DNA of 64,000 bases from Paenibacillus sp. 1_12 (GTDB taxonomy: Bacteria; Bacillota; Bacilli; Paenibacillales; NBRC-103111), in assembly GCF_900114475.1 (NCBI RefSeq), contig NZ_FOTE01000002.1, forward strand, positions 767,771 to 831,770, read 5' to 3'. Positions 24,696 through 34,283 of this stretch are shown here, one piece after another. The notes beneath the pieces are model-generated. The model saw only the letters and a list, made by a program, of their open reading frames with translations, was not told the origin of the DNA and did not search any database. Numbering within the stretch: the stretch's first letter is position 1; every line of letters begins with the position of its first letter. Both the position numbers and the translations under genes were made by a program.

Positions 24696-27600
24696 GTGCT
24701 TATCATATGGAAGGATCACTTTCTTCAGGGGATTTTTGCACTCACTCTGATCATCTTGCTGGTTGCACTGCAGCAGATAACCGGGGCTCGGGAGACACCC
24801 GCAGCAGAACATGGCGTGCTCGATTTGCGCGGCTGGGATCTTACAAAAACAGGGATTTTTTCATTGGATGGAGAGTGGGAATTTTATCCACATCAACTTC
24901 TGTCGCCTGCTGAGATTCATAATGCTCAGCTAAAGTCAGTGATGATTCACGTGCCTGGTAATTGGGAGAATGAGAAAATCAATAAAGGCACCAAAATGAG
25001 CGGCAAAGGCTACGGGACATATAGGCTGGTCATTCGGAACATACCTATTGATCAAACACTGGCGATTTCCAAACGGTATATCCGGTTTTCCGATGCTCTG
25101 TATGTTGACGGTAAGCTGCTTGGACAGTCTGGGATACCCGGAATCTCTCTCGAAACCTACGAGCCTCGCAACGTGCCGTATACCGTCTATTTCAGGAGTG
25201 ATGCGGCAGAAATCGAAATTGTGCTGCAAGCAGCGAATTTTGATTTTCGAAGTGGGGGAATTTTCAGTTCTATAGAATTCGGTCTGGGTCCGCATATGGA
25301 AAATAAGAAAATCTTTCAGACTGGTCTCGAGCTGGTGGTCATGGGATTCCTTCTCCTCTTCGGATTACTGTTCTTATACTTGTTCTTTCACCTTCACCGT
25401 GACATACTCCAACTGTTGCACGCTTTTTTCTTTTTCAGTTTTGCTGTGATCGTGTTTACGAACGGGGAGCGAATGCTGCTGCAAATGTTTCCGGATCTGT
25501 CTTTCGAGCTTGCCTTTAAGATCAAATACATCTCTGTGTACATCATGCCTATGCTTGTCTTTTTGATTATTTCAAAGATTGTTACGAATCGAAGGATGCG
25601 AATAGGGCTGATGGTCATAAGCTCCTTTCATGCCTTATATTGTCTCTTGATCGCGATAACTCCTTTTAGATTCTATTCGAACGGACAAGAAAGCTTTTAT
25701 GTCATGAGCCTGTTAACCTTTGTTGCAGCCTCTGCCTTCTTGTTTCATCAGTATGCTTCTGGGAAATATGGTTCAATCACCAAGCCTCAGTTCCAGCTGC
25801 TGATCGCATCCGTGTGGACATTATTTCTTTCAAGCATGCTTACGATCTTAAACACTTGGAATTTGATAAGCATAGCTCTGTCGAATATGACCGTGCTGTT
25901 TATTCTGATGGCGTTTGCTTTACTGCTTGTGTACCAATATGTTCGCGCCTATGATTCCATGCAGCAGCTTACCCGCAAGCTCCAAATTGCCGACCGGATG
26001 AAGGATGAGTTTCTGCTTCTTACCTCACATGAGCTGAATTCGCCTCTTCACAGCATCATTCACTTGTCCCGATCACTTCTTGAAACACCGGTGCGTAGGC
26101 CGAACGAGGCTGAGATTCGGGAAAAGCTACAAATTATTAGGAACACTGCTTACCGGATGTCCAACCTGGTGAATGACCTGATCGATATTTCGCGGTTTAA
26201 GGACGGTAGTTTGAAGATCATTCCTGGCATGGTTGATCTCGTGTCTTGCATCTCCGTGGTGATCGATGTGTTCGGTTTCCTGGCAACTGCGAAAGGGATC
26301 GTCCTCGAGCGTAGGATTGAACCGGAGGCTAGATATGTCATCGCGGATGAAAGCCGATTGCTGCAAGTTCTCTATAACCTCGTTTATCATATAATCGGTC
26401 TTCAGAACAACGGGGAGATCTTATTCGAATGTCGGCAGGATAACGGCTGCGTCCAGATAATGATCCGACACGATGCCCGCAGAGTGGTGTTGACACATAA
26501 CGAGATGAAGGAATCTTCTACTTCCATGGACGTACACAGCGTGGCCGCAGGATTGTCCATTGCTACCGAACTCGTTAAATTAATGGGTGGCAAGCTTGTA
26601 ATCAACGATAGTGTAGGAACGATGCAGATTGCTCTGCCTTCCGCAGCTCTCGAAGATACAGAAGCCGCTGCAACGGCTTTTCAGGAAGAAGGCCCATTGA
26701 AAGCTGGTTCGGACCTCGAAGACTTGTTAGGTAGTCCTTCGGCGACCATTTTGATCGCGACAACCGACTTGGTCGACATGGAGCAGTTGAACAGTCTTCT
26801 TACCACGGAAGGTTTTCGGGTGGCATTTGCCAGCTCCGATGTGGAAGTGCAAACAGCCATAACACAACGTGGAAGACTCGATCTGATCATTTTGGACGTT
26901 ATGCTTCCATCCGTAACCGGCTTTGAAGTGTGCAAGCGAATCCGGCTCGATTTCAGCCAAGCTGAGCTGCCCGTATTATTTGTTAACACTCGCAGCACAC
27001 CAGTGGATATTGAATCCTGCATCGCAGCAGGCGGCAATGATTTCATTACCCGTCCGCTTGATGCGGGGGAAATCCTAGTCAGAGTTCATACACTCCTTGG
27101 CATGAAACGGCTTGTTAAGGAAGCAGCTGACAATGAAATGGCGTTCCTCCGATCGCAGATTAAGCCGCACTTTTTGTATAACGCGTTGGGCACTATTATG
27201 TCATTGTGCTATACAGACGGCCCAAGGGCTGGCGAGCTGCTTGGAAGCTTCAGCCGCTATTTACGCATTCTTTTCCATCTGGATAATTCGGAGGAAACCA
27301 TTCCGCTAAGCAAAGAAATGGAGCTCGTTCTGGCATATGTCGAGATTGAGCAGGAGCGCTTCGGCAAGCGGCTAAAAGTAGAGTTTGATGTGGACGAATC
27401 GCTCTACCACTGCAAGGTCATGCCGCTCATCATTGAGCCGTTAGTAGAGAATGCAATTCGCCACGGAGTCTCCAGAAAGGTAAACGGAGGCACCGTCCGA
27501 TTGACGATCAGAGAGCACGAAGATTTGGTGAAAGTTGTTGTAGAGGATGACGGAGTTGGCATGACACAGGAGCAAGTAAGCTCATTGTTCGTGCGAAGAT

Positions 27601-27728
27601 CTCAGGGACAAGGCATCGGCCTAAAAAATATGGCTAGGCGGCTAAAGCATCTGAACGGACAAACACCCATAATCAATAGTACGCTTGGCCATGGTACGAA
27701 GGTGACGATCATGTTTCCATATCAATAA
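24696..27728 (+). CDS. Hybrid sensor histidine kinase with 7TMR-DISM input and two kinase modules
   Basis: This 1010-residue protein starts at GTG with AAAGGGG upstream. In order: a membrane span (10-28); an extracellular jelly-roll-like 7TMR-DISM domain (to ~200); seven membrane spans (~215-420); a HisKA module with His near 443 (LTSHELNSPLHS); an ATPase-like region lacking clear N- and G1-boxes (~545-640); a receiver domain with Asp near 731 (LIILDVMLPS); a LytS-type kinase with QIKPHFLYNAL near 823; and an intact HATPase domain (PLVENAIRHG, EDDGVGM, GIGLKNM). It is followed after 29 bases by its likely partner regulator. The signal is unknown; such 7TMR-DISM sensors often bind carbohydrate-like ligands. 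Confidence 0.85.
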   Translation: MLIIWKDHFLQGIFALTLIILLVALQQITGARETPAAEHGVLDLRGWDLTKTGIFSLDGEWEFYPHQLLSPAEIHNAQLKSVMIHVPGNWENEKINKGTKMSGKGYGTYRLVIRNIPIDQTLAISKRYIRFSDALYVDGKLLGQSGIPGISLETYEPRNVPYTVYFRSDAAEIEIVLQAANFDFRSGGIFSSIEFGLGPHMENKKIFQTGLELVVMGFLLLFGLLFLYLFFHLHRDILQLLHAFFFFSFAVIVFTNGERMLLQMFPDLSFELAFKIKYISVYIMPMLVFLIISKIVTNRRMRIGLMVISSFHALYCLLIAITPFRFYSNGQESFYVMSLLTFVAASAFLFHQYASGKYGSITKPQFQLLIASVWTLFLSSMLTILNTWNLISIALSNMTVLFILMAFALLLVYQYVRAYDSMQQLTRKLQIADRMKDEFLLLTSHELNSPLHSIIHLSRSLLETPVRRPNEAEIREKLQIIRNTAYRMSNLVNDLIDISRFKDGSLKIIPGMVDLVSCISVVIDVFGFLATAKGIVLERRIEPEARYVIADESRLLQVLYNLVYHIIGLQNNGEILFECRQDNGCVQIMIRHDARRVVLTHNEMKESSTSMDVHSVAAGLSIATELVKLMGGKLVINDSVGTMQIALPSAALEDTEAAATAFQEEGPLKAGSDLEDLLGSPSATILIATTDLVDMEQLNSLLTTEGFRVAFASSDVEVQTAITQRGRLDLIILDVMLPSVTGFEVCKRIRLDFSQAELPVLFVNTRSTPVDIESCIAAGGNDFITRPLDAGEILVRVHTLLGMKRLVKEAADNEMAFLRSQIKPHFLYNALGTIMSLCYTDGPRAGELLGSFSRYLRILFHLDNSEETIPLSKEMELVLAYVEIEQERFGKRLKVEFDVDESLYHCKVMPLIIEPLVENAIRHGVSRKVNGGTVRLTIREHEDLVKVVVEDDGVGMTQEQVSSLFVRRSQGQGIGLKNMARRLKHLNGQTPIINSTLGHGTKVTIMFPYQ

Positions 27729-27757
27729 ACGAACATTAAGAAAGGGAGTGCGATACT

Positions 27758-28894
27758 ATGCTGCAAGCGTATTTGGTAGACGACGAGCTTCATTCGCTGA
27801 ATATGCTGGAAATATTCCTCGTTCGAACGGGAAAAGTTAACATCGCTGGGCGCTCAGCCAACGGTTTCGAAGCCATTAACGCCCTCCGGCACATTCGTCC
27901 GCATGTTTGGTTTCTAGATATCGAAATGCCGGGGATGACCGGACTTGAACTCGCTGAAAAGATACATGAGGTGGACCCAGATGCTGTAATCGTGTTTACG
28001 ACGGCCTACGATCAGTATGCAATTGCGGCTTTCGAACTTGCGGCAATCGATTACATCCTGAAGCCCATTGAGTTCGGGCGCTTATCTAAAACAATCGAAA
28101 GACTGTCGAAAGATACAGCGTGGAGGCTTTCCTCCGAGCCTTCTTCCAATGACCCTGAAAGCTTCGGAGAACTGATCGTCCGTATGCTCGGAACATTTCA
28201 TGTCGCCTCGATAAACGGTAAAAGTATGCATTGGCGGACGGCCAAGGAAAAGGAGCTTTTCGCGTACCTGCTGCTGCATGTCAAGAGTCCAAGTGCGCTA
28301 CACCGTGACCAAATCATAGAACAGTTGTGGCCTGACGAACCGTATGAGAAGGCAAAAACTTATTTGCACACCTGCGTCAGTCTTTTAAGGAAGAACCTTC
28401 GGAAAATAGGTATAGAAAACATAGTAGCGTACGAGAAAGAACATTATATACTGGATACAGACCGAATCAGTGTGGACGCACACCAATTCATGTCGGGACT
28501 CCTCGGTTGGCATAATAGTACAGATGTTTCGATTGCAGAGATGGAACAAATGCTGCAGCTTTATCAGGGCGAGCTTCTCGCAAGCGAGGATTATTTCTGG
28601 GCCATGGAACTGTCTCAACAGTTGGAGAATACAACCGTGAAATGGCTGCTCAAGCTTTCCAAACAGTACCTTGCACAAGAAAACGGCAAAAAGGCAGCAG
28701 AAGCGGCAGAGCGTGCAAGCAGCCAGTCGCCGTATGATGAAGAAGCTTATCGACTCACGATGCAGGCGTATCTGTTCATGGGGAAGCACGATTATGTGTT
28801 ACGCACTTATCGGCAGCTTGAGGAACGTCTGGGAGAGTTGAACATTCAACCCTCCGCTATCACTCGACAGTTGTATGAGCAGATTGAGATATGA
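27758..28894 (+). CDS. Response regulator with SARP-type DNA-binding and BTAD domains
   Basis: In this 378-residue protein, residues 1-120 are a receiver domain with the acidic pair DDE at 8-10, the phospho-Asp near residue 54 (FLDIEMPG) and Lys in YILKPIE. Residues about 140-240 are an OmpR-like winged helix of the SARP type (RTAKEKELFAYLLLH, HRDQIIEQLWPDE), and the rest is a bacterial transcriptional activation domain with TPR-like helices. It pairs with the LytS-type end of the preceding sensor. No target operon is next to it, so targets are elsewhere. Confidence 0.88.
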   Translation: MLQAYLVDDELHSLNMLEIFLVRTGKVNIAGRSANGFEAINALRHIRPHVWFLDIEMPGMTGLELAEKIHEVDPDAVIVFTTAYDQYAIAAFELAAIDYILKPIEFGRLSKTIERLSKDTAWRLSSEPSSNDPESFGELIVRMLGTFHVASINGKSMHWRTAKEKELFAYLLLHVKSPSALHRDQIIEQLWPDEPYEKAKTYLHTCVSLLRKNLRKIGIENIVAYEKEHYILDTDRISVDAHQFMSGLLGWHNSTDVSIAEMEQMLQLYQGELLASEDYFWAMELSQQLENTTVKWLLKLSKQYLAQENGKKAAEAAERASSQSPYDEEAYRLTMQAYLFMGKHDYVLRTYRQLEERLGELNIQPSAITRQLYEQIEI

Positions 28895-29049
28895 TCAAGA
28901 GGACATCACTGATGATGGGCGAAAACTGCAGATATACAGTTTGCATGAAAAAATTCATTAAGCGTTTACTAACTAACTCTTGACTAAAATCTTTTAATAT
29001 TTGAATGAAATATATAGATATTAAATTGATCGCTCTGTCCATCTTAACT

Positions 29050-29386
29050 TTAGTACCCTTCTCGAATTCTCTGTTTACGCATCCATTGAGTAGCAACCCA
29101 TTTTCCAACGCGGATAACAGGTTCACCACTATGCAGCGTTAGTTCGTTCGAAATAAACAGCAGAACCTTTAACTGGTTTAACAATAATCCCTAAGTTTGG
29201 AAATGTTGTTTTTCCTCTTTTTTCTACTTCATTTAAGTACATGACTAATGTACTTATTCGATTATTATGACTAGAAGGGTTATTGGGTCCAAAAGAACCA
29301 TAATGTTCTTTAAATTCTTGTCCAGGTTCATAATGTAAATCTTGTAGTCCTTCTGCATGTGCAATTTGTACATGCATTAAATCTGC
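29050..29386 (-). pseudogene. Remnant of a prolyl 4-hydroxylase-like 2OG-Fe(II) oxygenase
   Basis: The minus strand encodes HAEGLQDLHYEPGQEFKEH and RISTLVMYLNEVEKRGKTTF, typical of bacterial prolyl 4-hydroxylases. The frame then breaks near 29130 and resumes as LTLHSGEPVIRVGKWVATQW to a stop at 29050. The N-terminal half is missing and the middle of the iron-binding core appears deleted around the frame change. The remnant abuts the end of htpX. Confidence 0.75.
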
Positions 29387-29390
29387 TTAC

Positions 29391-30287
29391 CTACATCTGC
29401 TCCAAACGCTCAATACGGCTTTCCATCGACGGGTGAGTTGCAAATAAGCTGGCTTTTCCCTTACGATCTCGGCTAAAAGGATTAGCGAAATACATCGAAG
29501 CAGTCGCATCTTTCGCGCGTTGGACTTGTTCCGTATCGTGACTGATTTTAATAAGCGCATGTTTTAAACCAGCAGGATTCCTAGTAAATTCAACAGCAGA
29601 GGCATCCGCTAAATACTCACGGTTACGCGAGACTGCAAGCTGCACGAAATGCGCTGCAAGAGGTGCTAATATGATAAATACCAAAGCGATAATCATGATA
29701 ACTGGATTTCCGCCTTTTTGATTATCCCGATTATTTCCTCTACCACTACGATAGAAGAGCATTCGTGACCCGATATCCGCTATGATGGCAATCACGCCAA
29801 CGAGCGCAATACAAATAGTCATCAACCGAATATCATAATTGCGGATATGCGATAATTCGTGAGCGACTACGCCCTCCAGCTCTTCTCGGTTTAATTTCGC
29901 GAGCAGTCCAGTTGTAAAAGCAACTGCACCTTTCTCTGGCTTAATCCCCGTAGCAAAAGCATTCGGTGCCGGGTCGTCAACCATATAAACTCTAGGCATA
30001 GGGATGTGAGCGGCAAGCGAAAGTTCCTCAATGATATTAAACAACATCGGATTATCCGCTTTTTGTATTTCCGTTGCACCGGACATACTCAAGACTTGCA
30101 TAGTCGCCGATAGATAGGTAATAGGAACATAAAAAACCAAAACAATCGCTGCCAGCACGATACCGAAAATGTAATCACCGTCTACCAAATATCCAACCGC
30201 CCAACCGACTAACAAAACTAACAAACTGAATAAAAGAATAAGAAAAACCGTTTTACGTTTGTTTTGCTCAATTTGCCGATAAAGCAT
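29391..30287 (-). CDS. htpX: HtpX-like M48 zinc metallopeptidase
   Basis: This 298-residue membrane protease has two N-terminal spans, the zinc motif HELSH in VVAHELSHIRNYD (near residue 141), further spans around 150-220, and the NREYLADASAVEFTRNPAGL segment with the third zinc ligand. It degrades damaged or misfolded membrane proteins. It lies 17 bases after lemA, the usual partner. Confidence 0.9.
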   Translation of the reverse strand: MLYRQIEQNKRKTVFLILLFSLLVLLVGWAVGYLVDGDYIFGIVLAAIVLVFYVPITYLSATMQVLSMSGATEIQKADNPMLFNIIEELSLAAHIPMPRVYMVDDPAPNAFATGIKPEKGAVAFTTGLLAKLNREELEGVVAHELSHIRNYDIRLMTICIALVGVIAIIADIGSRMLFYRSGRGNNRDNQKGGNPVIMIIALVFIILAPLAAHFVQLAVSRNREYLADASAVEFTRNPAGLKHALIKISHDTEQVQRAKDATASMYFANPFSRDRKGKASLFATHPSMESRIERLEQM

Positions 30288-30304
30288 ACGGAATCTTAAC
30301 CCCC

Positions 30305-30850
30305 TTAAAAGGTCACCTTAGGTGCTTCACGTTCAACATCAGGAGTGATTAACAGCTGTTCAGGTCCGAATCCGAACATTCCGGCGAGCAGATTTGTGGG
30401 AAAAGACTCGCGTCTGATGTTATAGTCGGCAACAGTTTTATTATAGAGCTGCCTCGAATAGGCGACTTTGTTCTCAGTTGAAGTTAGCTCCTCTTGCAAG
30501 GATAAAAAGTTTTGGTTGGCTTTTAATTCAGGATAAGCCTCCGATAACGAAAATATCGATTTCAGTGCGCCAGCCAGTTGGTTATCCGCTTCTATACGTT
30601 CCTGCGGACTGCCGCTCAAAAGCTGATTTCTAGCAGAAATAACTCGTTCTAATGTTTCCTTTTCATGTGACGCATAACCTTTAACGGTTTCCACTAAATT
30701 GGGAATCAAATCATGTCGACGCTTCAATTGAACGTCAATTTGGCTCCACGATTCTTTAACCCAATTTCGCAATTTAACTAATCCGTTGTAAGCAGCAATA
30801 GCGTAAAGCACAATCAGCACGACTATAACCAAGGTAATAATTAATGACAC
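30305..30850 (-). CDS. lemA: LemA family protein
   Basis: This 181-residue protein has one N-terminal membrane segment and the characteristic NGLVKLRNWVKESWSQIDVQLKRRHDLIPNLVETVKGYASHE run, ending with the FPTNLLAGMFGF and APKVTF motifs. It is translated from GTG (30850) with AAAGGAAG upstream. lemA-htpX pairs are common; LemA probably assists the protease or organises it in the membrane. Confidence 0.92.
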   Translation of the reverse strand: MSLIITLVIVVLIVLYAIAAYNGLVKLRNWVKESWSQIDVQLKRRHDLIPNLVETVKGYASHEKETLERVISARNQLLSGSPQERIEADNQLAGALKSIFSLSEAYPELKANQNFLSLQEELTSTENKVAYSRQLYNKTVADYNIRRESFPTNLLAGMFGFGPEQLLITPDVEREAPKVTF

Positions 30851-31125
30851 TGTACATTCTTCCTTTCAAAATTATATTTGAAATGCATGGGAATCCATAG
30901 ATGATTATTACCATATGTATATTGTACCAAACTTAAGGATGTAGTTATAATGATAGTGGATTTCCAGGTGGAAAGACCTCTAAGGTACCGGCAGCAGTCA
31001 CTTCAGACGGGGTCATATTAGTATCCACCAACCGACAAGCTTCTTCACTGGATATATGCACTTTTAGTTAAGCGAGAGTCCTTCCACTACTTAGCTTAGA
31101 TACCATAGTTCTTATCCGAATGAAA
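30851..31125. other. Gene-free stretch upstream of lemA
   Basis: This stretch should hold the lemA promoter on the minus strand. A plus-strand frame of about 40 codons (near 30955-31070, VPAAVTSDGVILVSTNRQ...) looks protein-like but has no start signal; it may be a fragment. Nothing else is supported. Confidence 0.3.
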
Positions 31126-31152
31126 AACCTTCCAATGTTCAAAAGGAAGGTT
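31126..31152 (-). terminator. Terminator of the S-layer-like remnant
   Basis: An 8-bp stem AACCTTCC/GGAAGGTT with an 11-base loop is followed on the minus strand by TTTTTC. It sits right behind the stop of the remnant at 31155. Confidence 0.7.
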
Positions 31153-31154
31153 CT

Positions 31155-31640
31155 TTAGTATGTCCTTTTTTCAGTATAATGCAACCCCAACTGCTTCGAT
31201 AATGGGTCGATGGAGATTTCGGGCGCAGGCAGCTTGTAGTTTCCGTTAGGCGTTTGGATTGTCAGCACGGCCTGCTTGTTTTCCAACGATTTAACCGCGT
31301 CCCCAGTCAAAATTAGCGTCACTTTGTCCGCGCTTGCCGTCACGGGAATGACAATCTCCGGTTTGTTTCCAACTTTGGTAAGCTGCGCATCCAATTGGAA
31401 CGCATCCAACGTCACTGAAAACACAGTTCTTTCGCCCTCTTTGGACACGGCAGATACAGCGATTTGTTCAAGCTCCTTTCCTTCAACTAAAATTCGGAAC
31501 TGTGTCGTATTGTTGGACATACCACCTGAGCTACCACTCGATGAAGATGGGATACCTGATGAATTGGAGTTATCGTCTGATAAATAGCTTCCACGCGTCA
31601 CCGTGATCGTGTAAGTCTTCGTGGTGCCGTCTGTAATCTG
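31155..31640 (-). pseudogene. C-terminal remnant of an S-layer/cadherin-like cell-surface protein
   Basis: The frame begins with the end of a cadherin-like beta-sandwich repeat (TTKTYTITVTRGSYLSDD), continues through a Ser/Gly-rich linker, and ends in a beta-rich module (around ILVEGKELEQIAVSAVSKEG and NGNYKLPAPEISI) that is common in very large Paenibacillus surface proteins. An in-frame TAG at the upstream edge and the lack of signal peptide and SLH domains show that most of the gene has been lost. A GTG at 31601 could start a short product. Confidence 0.65.
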
Positions 31641-31907
31641 ACAAATCTACTCCTCCCATCGAAAATCCTATCGTTATCAGTTTGCTCTTCCTATCGAATT
31701 AACTATGGAAGGTAATGAATAATAGCACAGCACCTGTTTGAATAATTCAATAACTCCCATAATATTCCTGCATTAACACCAAGCTTTAACAAGATCACAC
31801 TTAACAATAATTCAGCCCCCAAATGGAATATCTGTCCCTATTTTTTCTGACCTGTAGTATATGCCTTATTTTAGGTAATAATATTACATATATTGGAGGT
31901 CATAAAC

Positions 31908-32588
31908 ATGTCAATTATCGAAATTTTGCTTCGTGCAATCATTTCATTTGTTGGTTTAGTATTTTGGGCACGTATTATTGGAAAGAAATTAATATCCCAT
32001 TTAACTTTTTTTGACTTTGTTGCTGGAGTCACGTTTGGTTCTATTGGGGGAAACCTCATTTTCAATCCAAGTGTATCCCTGCTTGTTGGTGTAATCGGCT
32101 TAACTATGTTTTCAATTCTTGTTCTTCTTTCCGATTATATTTCTTTAAAAAGTTTTATTGGAAGAAAGTTATTAGACAGTGAACCTCAGATCATCATCAG
32201 AGAAGGTCAAATCTTGATGGAAAACATGAAGAGAGTACGTCTAACTATCGATGAACTTCTAATGTTATTAAGGAAGAAAGATGCTTTTTATATAGATGAA
32301 ATAGACTTTGCATTTATGGAAACCGATGGAACGCTATCCATCATGAAGAAAACTAACAGCATGTCCATCACCCGCGCAGATATGAATATCAAAGGTCATT
32401 CACGCGGAATTCCCCATGCATGTATTATTGACGGTAAAATTATAGAAGAGAATTTAAAAAATATTCAGAAAGACTCACAATGGATGAAAATATGGCTGAA
32501 AGAAAACAATGTGAAGCTTGAACATGTTTTATTAGCTCAAATCGATCAACAAGATGGTGTCTTTATCAATCTAAAAACAAATATGTAA
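31908..32588 (+). CDS. DUF421 membrane protein (YetF/YrbG-like)
   Basis: This 226-residue protein has two to three N-terminal membrane spans (FVGLVFWARIIGKK, FFDFVAGVTFGSIGG) and a cytoplasmic DUF421 domain (IIIREGQILMENMKRVRLTIDELLMLLRKK). Related Bacillus proteins are associated with spores or the membrane, with no settled function. I start at ATG 31908 with GGAGGT 7 bases upstream instead of the longer TTG reading. Confidence 0.85.
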   Translation: MSIIEILLRAIISFVGLVFWARIIGKKLISHLTFFDFVAGVTFGSIGGNLIFNPSVSLLVGVIGLTMFSILVLLSDYISLKSFIGRKLLDSEPQIIIREGQILMENMKRVRLTIDELLMLLRKKDAFYIDEIDFAFMETDGTLSIMKKTNSMSITRADMNIKGHSRGIPHACIIDGKIIEENLKNIQKDSQWMKIWLKENNVKLEHVLLAQIDQQDGVFINLKTNM

Positions 32589-32589
32589 A

Positions 32590-32772
32590 ATTGATTTAAA
32601 TAAGCAGGCAGTACAAAAAGATAAATTTTTTTATTTAATGGAATGGATTCCGTCGGATCATTCCCCAAGATGTTGTCAAGATTTAGCTGAAAAGCTTAGC
32701 TTGCCAATTCATTTAGGTTATGCACAAAAGCCACAGGAATTCGCTCAAACTTTAGAACAATTATTTGTTTAG
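32590..32772 (+). pseudogene. Unrecognised coding fragment
   Basis: An open frame directly after the DUF421 stop reads FFYLMEWIPSDHSPRC...QEFAQTLEQLFV before its stop. The composition looks protein-like, but the only ATG (32638, giving 44 residues) has no ribosome site. It is probably the 3' end of a gene whose front is lost. I do not recognise the family. Confidence 0.35.
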
Positions 32773-32784
32773 TGTAAAATGAAA

Positions 32785-32810
32785 TAACCGGTTGCTCAGG
32801 CAACCGGTTA
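32785..32810. terminator. Hairpin between convergent genes
   Basis: A perfect 11-bp stem TAACCGGTTGC/GCAACCGGTTA with a 4-base loop lies between the plus-strand fragment and glcD (minus). There is no marked T-run, but the stem is very stable and well placed to end transcription from both sides. Confidence 0.6.
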
Positions 32811-32828
32811 CGGAAGGCTCTATTTGGA

Positions 32829-34268
32829 TTAGGAATTTGCATACGCGACTTTAGGCTGCTTCAATTCGACGCATCGAGCCGGTTTAGGGAATATCTTCCC
32901 GGGATTGCACAGATTATCAGGATTGAAAACGTCCCGTATTCGGATCTGCGCTTCCATTTCCTCTTCAGTAAAAATGAACCGCATATCCTCCATTTTTTCT
33001 ACGCCGACTCCATGCTCACCGGTGATGGACCCGCCTACATCGGCACAGACCTTTAAAACCTCCGAGCCAGCTTGGATCGCACGCTGCGTCTCTCCGTCCA
33101 TTTTGGAATTGTAGAGAATTAACGGATGCAGATTTCCGTCGCCCGCATGAAACACGTTTGCAATACGAAGGTTGTATTTTCGGCTGACCTCCCCGATTCT
33201 GCTAAGCACTTCAGGCAGCTTACTGCGGGGGATAACACCATCCTGTACTAGATAGTCAGGGGAAATGGTACCCATAGCGCCGAATGCCGTCTTGCGGTTC
33301 GCCCACCAGCGTGCCCGTTCCTCCGGATTTTTCGCTTGACGCACTTCACGAACCCTGTATCTACGGCACACTTCGATGACATGGTCAATTTGTTCCTGCA
33401 ATCCCGCGGCGATACCATCCACCTCAACAATCAATACAGCCCCCAGATCACGAGGATACCCAACCGGGTAGTTTCCCGATTCCACCCCTTCAATGGCAGT
33501 CCGATCCATCATCTCCAAAGCTGCCGGAACGATTCCGGCGGCAATGATATCAGAAACGGCTTGACTTGCGTCATCAACTTCATCATACAAGGCAAGTACG
33601 GTAAGGATACCTTCGGGTTTCTTAAGAATACGCACCGTAATTTCAGTTACGATACCCATCGTGCCTTCGGACCCAGTAATAAATCCTAGCAGATCATAAC
33701 CCGGAGCATCCGGAACGCCCCCGATCTGTACAATTTCTCCGTCGGGCAAAACTAATTCTAAACCGATAACATGGTTAGTGGTGACGCCGTATTTCAGGCA
33801 GTGCGCGCCTCCTGCATTCTCGCCCACATTGCCTCCAATCGTGCACGCGGCTTGACTGGACGGGTCAGGAGCATAGTAATAGCCTTTAGAGGAAATGGAG
33901 TTGGATAGCTTGAGATTAATGAAGCCCGGCTGTACCACAGCCCTCTTGTTAAGGTAATCCACATCAATAAGCTTGTTCATGCGGACTAAACTAATAATGA
34001 CCTCACCGTTCAAAGCCGTTGCGCCGCCACTTAACCCCGTTCCTGCTCCTCTTGGAAGATATGGAATCCGGTTTTGGTACAAAATCTGGACCACTTCGGA
34101 AACTTCCTGTGTGGATTTAGGAAAAACCACAAGGGAAGGCACTCCTTTATGAACGGTGTATCCATCGCATTCATAGGCAAGAAGATCCTCGTAGCGGTGC
34201 AGGACAGCACGCGGACCAACAATTTGCTCGAATCGCTTGATTATAGATGCTTTTGTCTGCGAATCCAT
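32829..34268 (-). CDS. glcD: FAD-linked 2-hydroxyacid oxidase subunit GlcD
   Basis: This 479-residue FAD_binding_4 flavoprotein has PYLPRGAGTGLSGGA for FAD binding, ACTIGGNVGENAGG, and the C-terminal substrate domain with NVFHAGDGNLHPL and SITGEHGVGVEK. With GlcE and GlcF it forms glycolate oxidase or a D-lactate-type dehydrogenase that oxidises a 2-hydroxyacid to the 2-oxoacid. It is last in the operon, 15 bases after GlcF, with AAGGAGGG before the ATG. The true substrate (glycolate, D-lactate or another) is not visible. Confidence 0.9.
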   Translation of the reverse strand: MDSQTKASIIKRFEQIVGPRAVLHRYEDLLAYECDGYTVHKGVPSLVVFPKSTQEVSEVVQILYQNRIPYLPRGAGTGLSGGATALNGEVIISLVRMNKLIDVDYLNKRAVVQPGFINLKLSNSISSKGYYYAPDPSSQAACTIGGNVGENAGGAHCLKYGVTTNHVIGLELVLPDGEIVQIGGVPDAPGYDLLGFITGSEGTMGIVTEITVRILKKPEGILTVLALYDEVDDASQAVSDIIAAGIVPAALEMMDRTAIEGVESGNYPVGYPRDLGAVLIVEVDGIAAGLQEQIDHVIEVCRRYRVREVRQAKNPEERARWWANRKTAFGAMGTISPDYLVQDGVIPRSKLPEVLSRIGEVSRKYNLRIANVFHAGDGNLHPLILYNSKMDGETQRAIQAGSEVLKVCADVGGSITGEHGVGVEKMEDMRFIFTEEEMEAQIRIRDVFNPDNLCNPGKIFPKPARCVELKQPKVAYANS

Positions 34269-34283
34269 TGGGCAACTCCCTCC

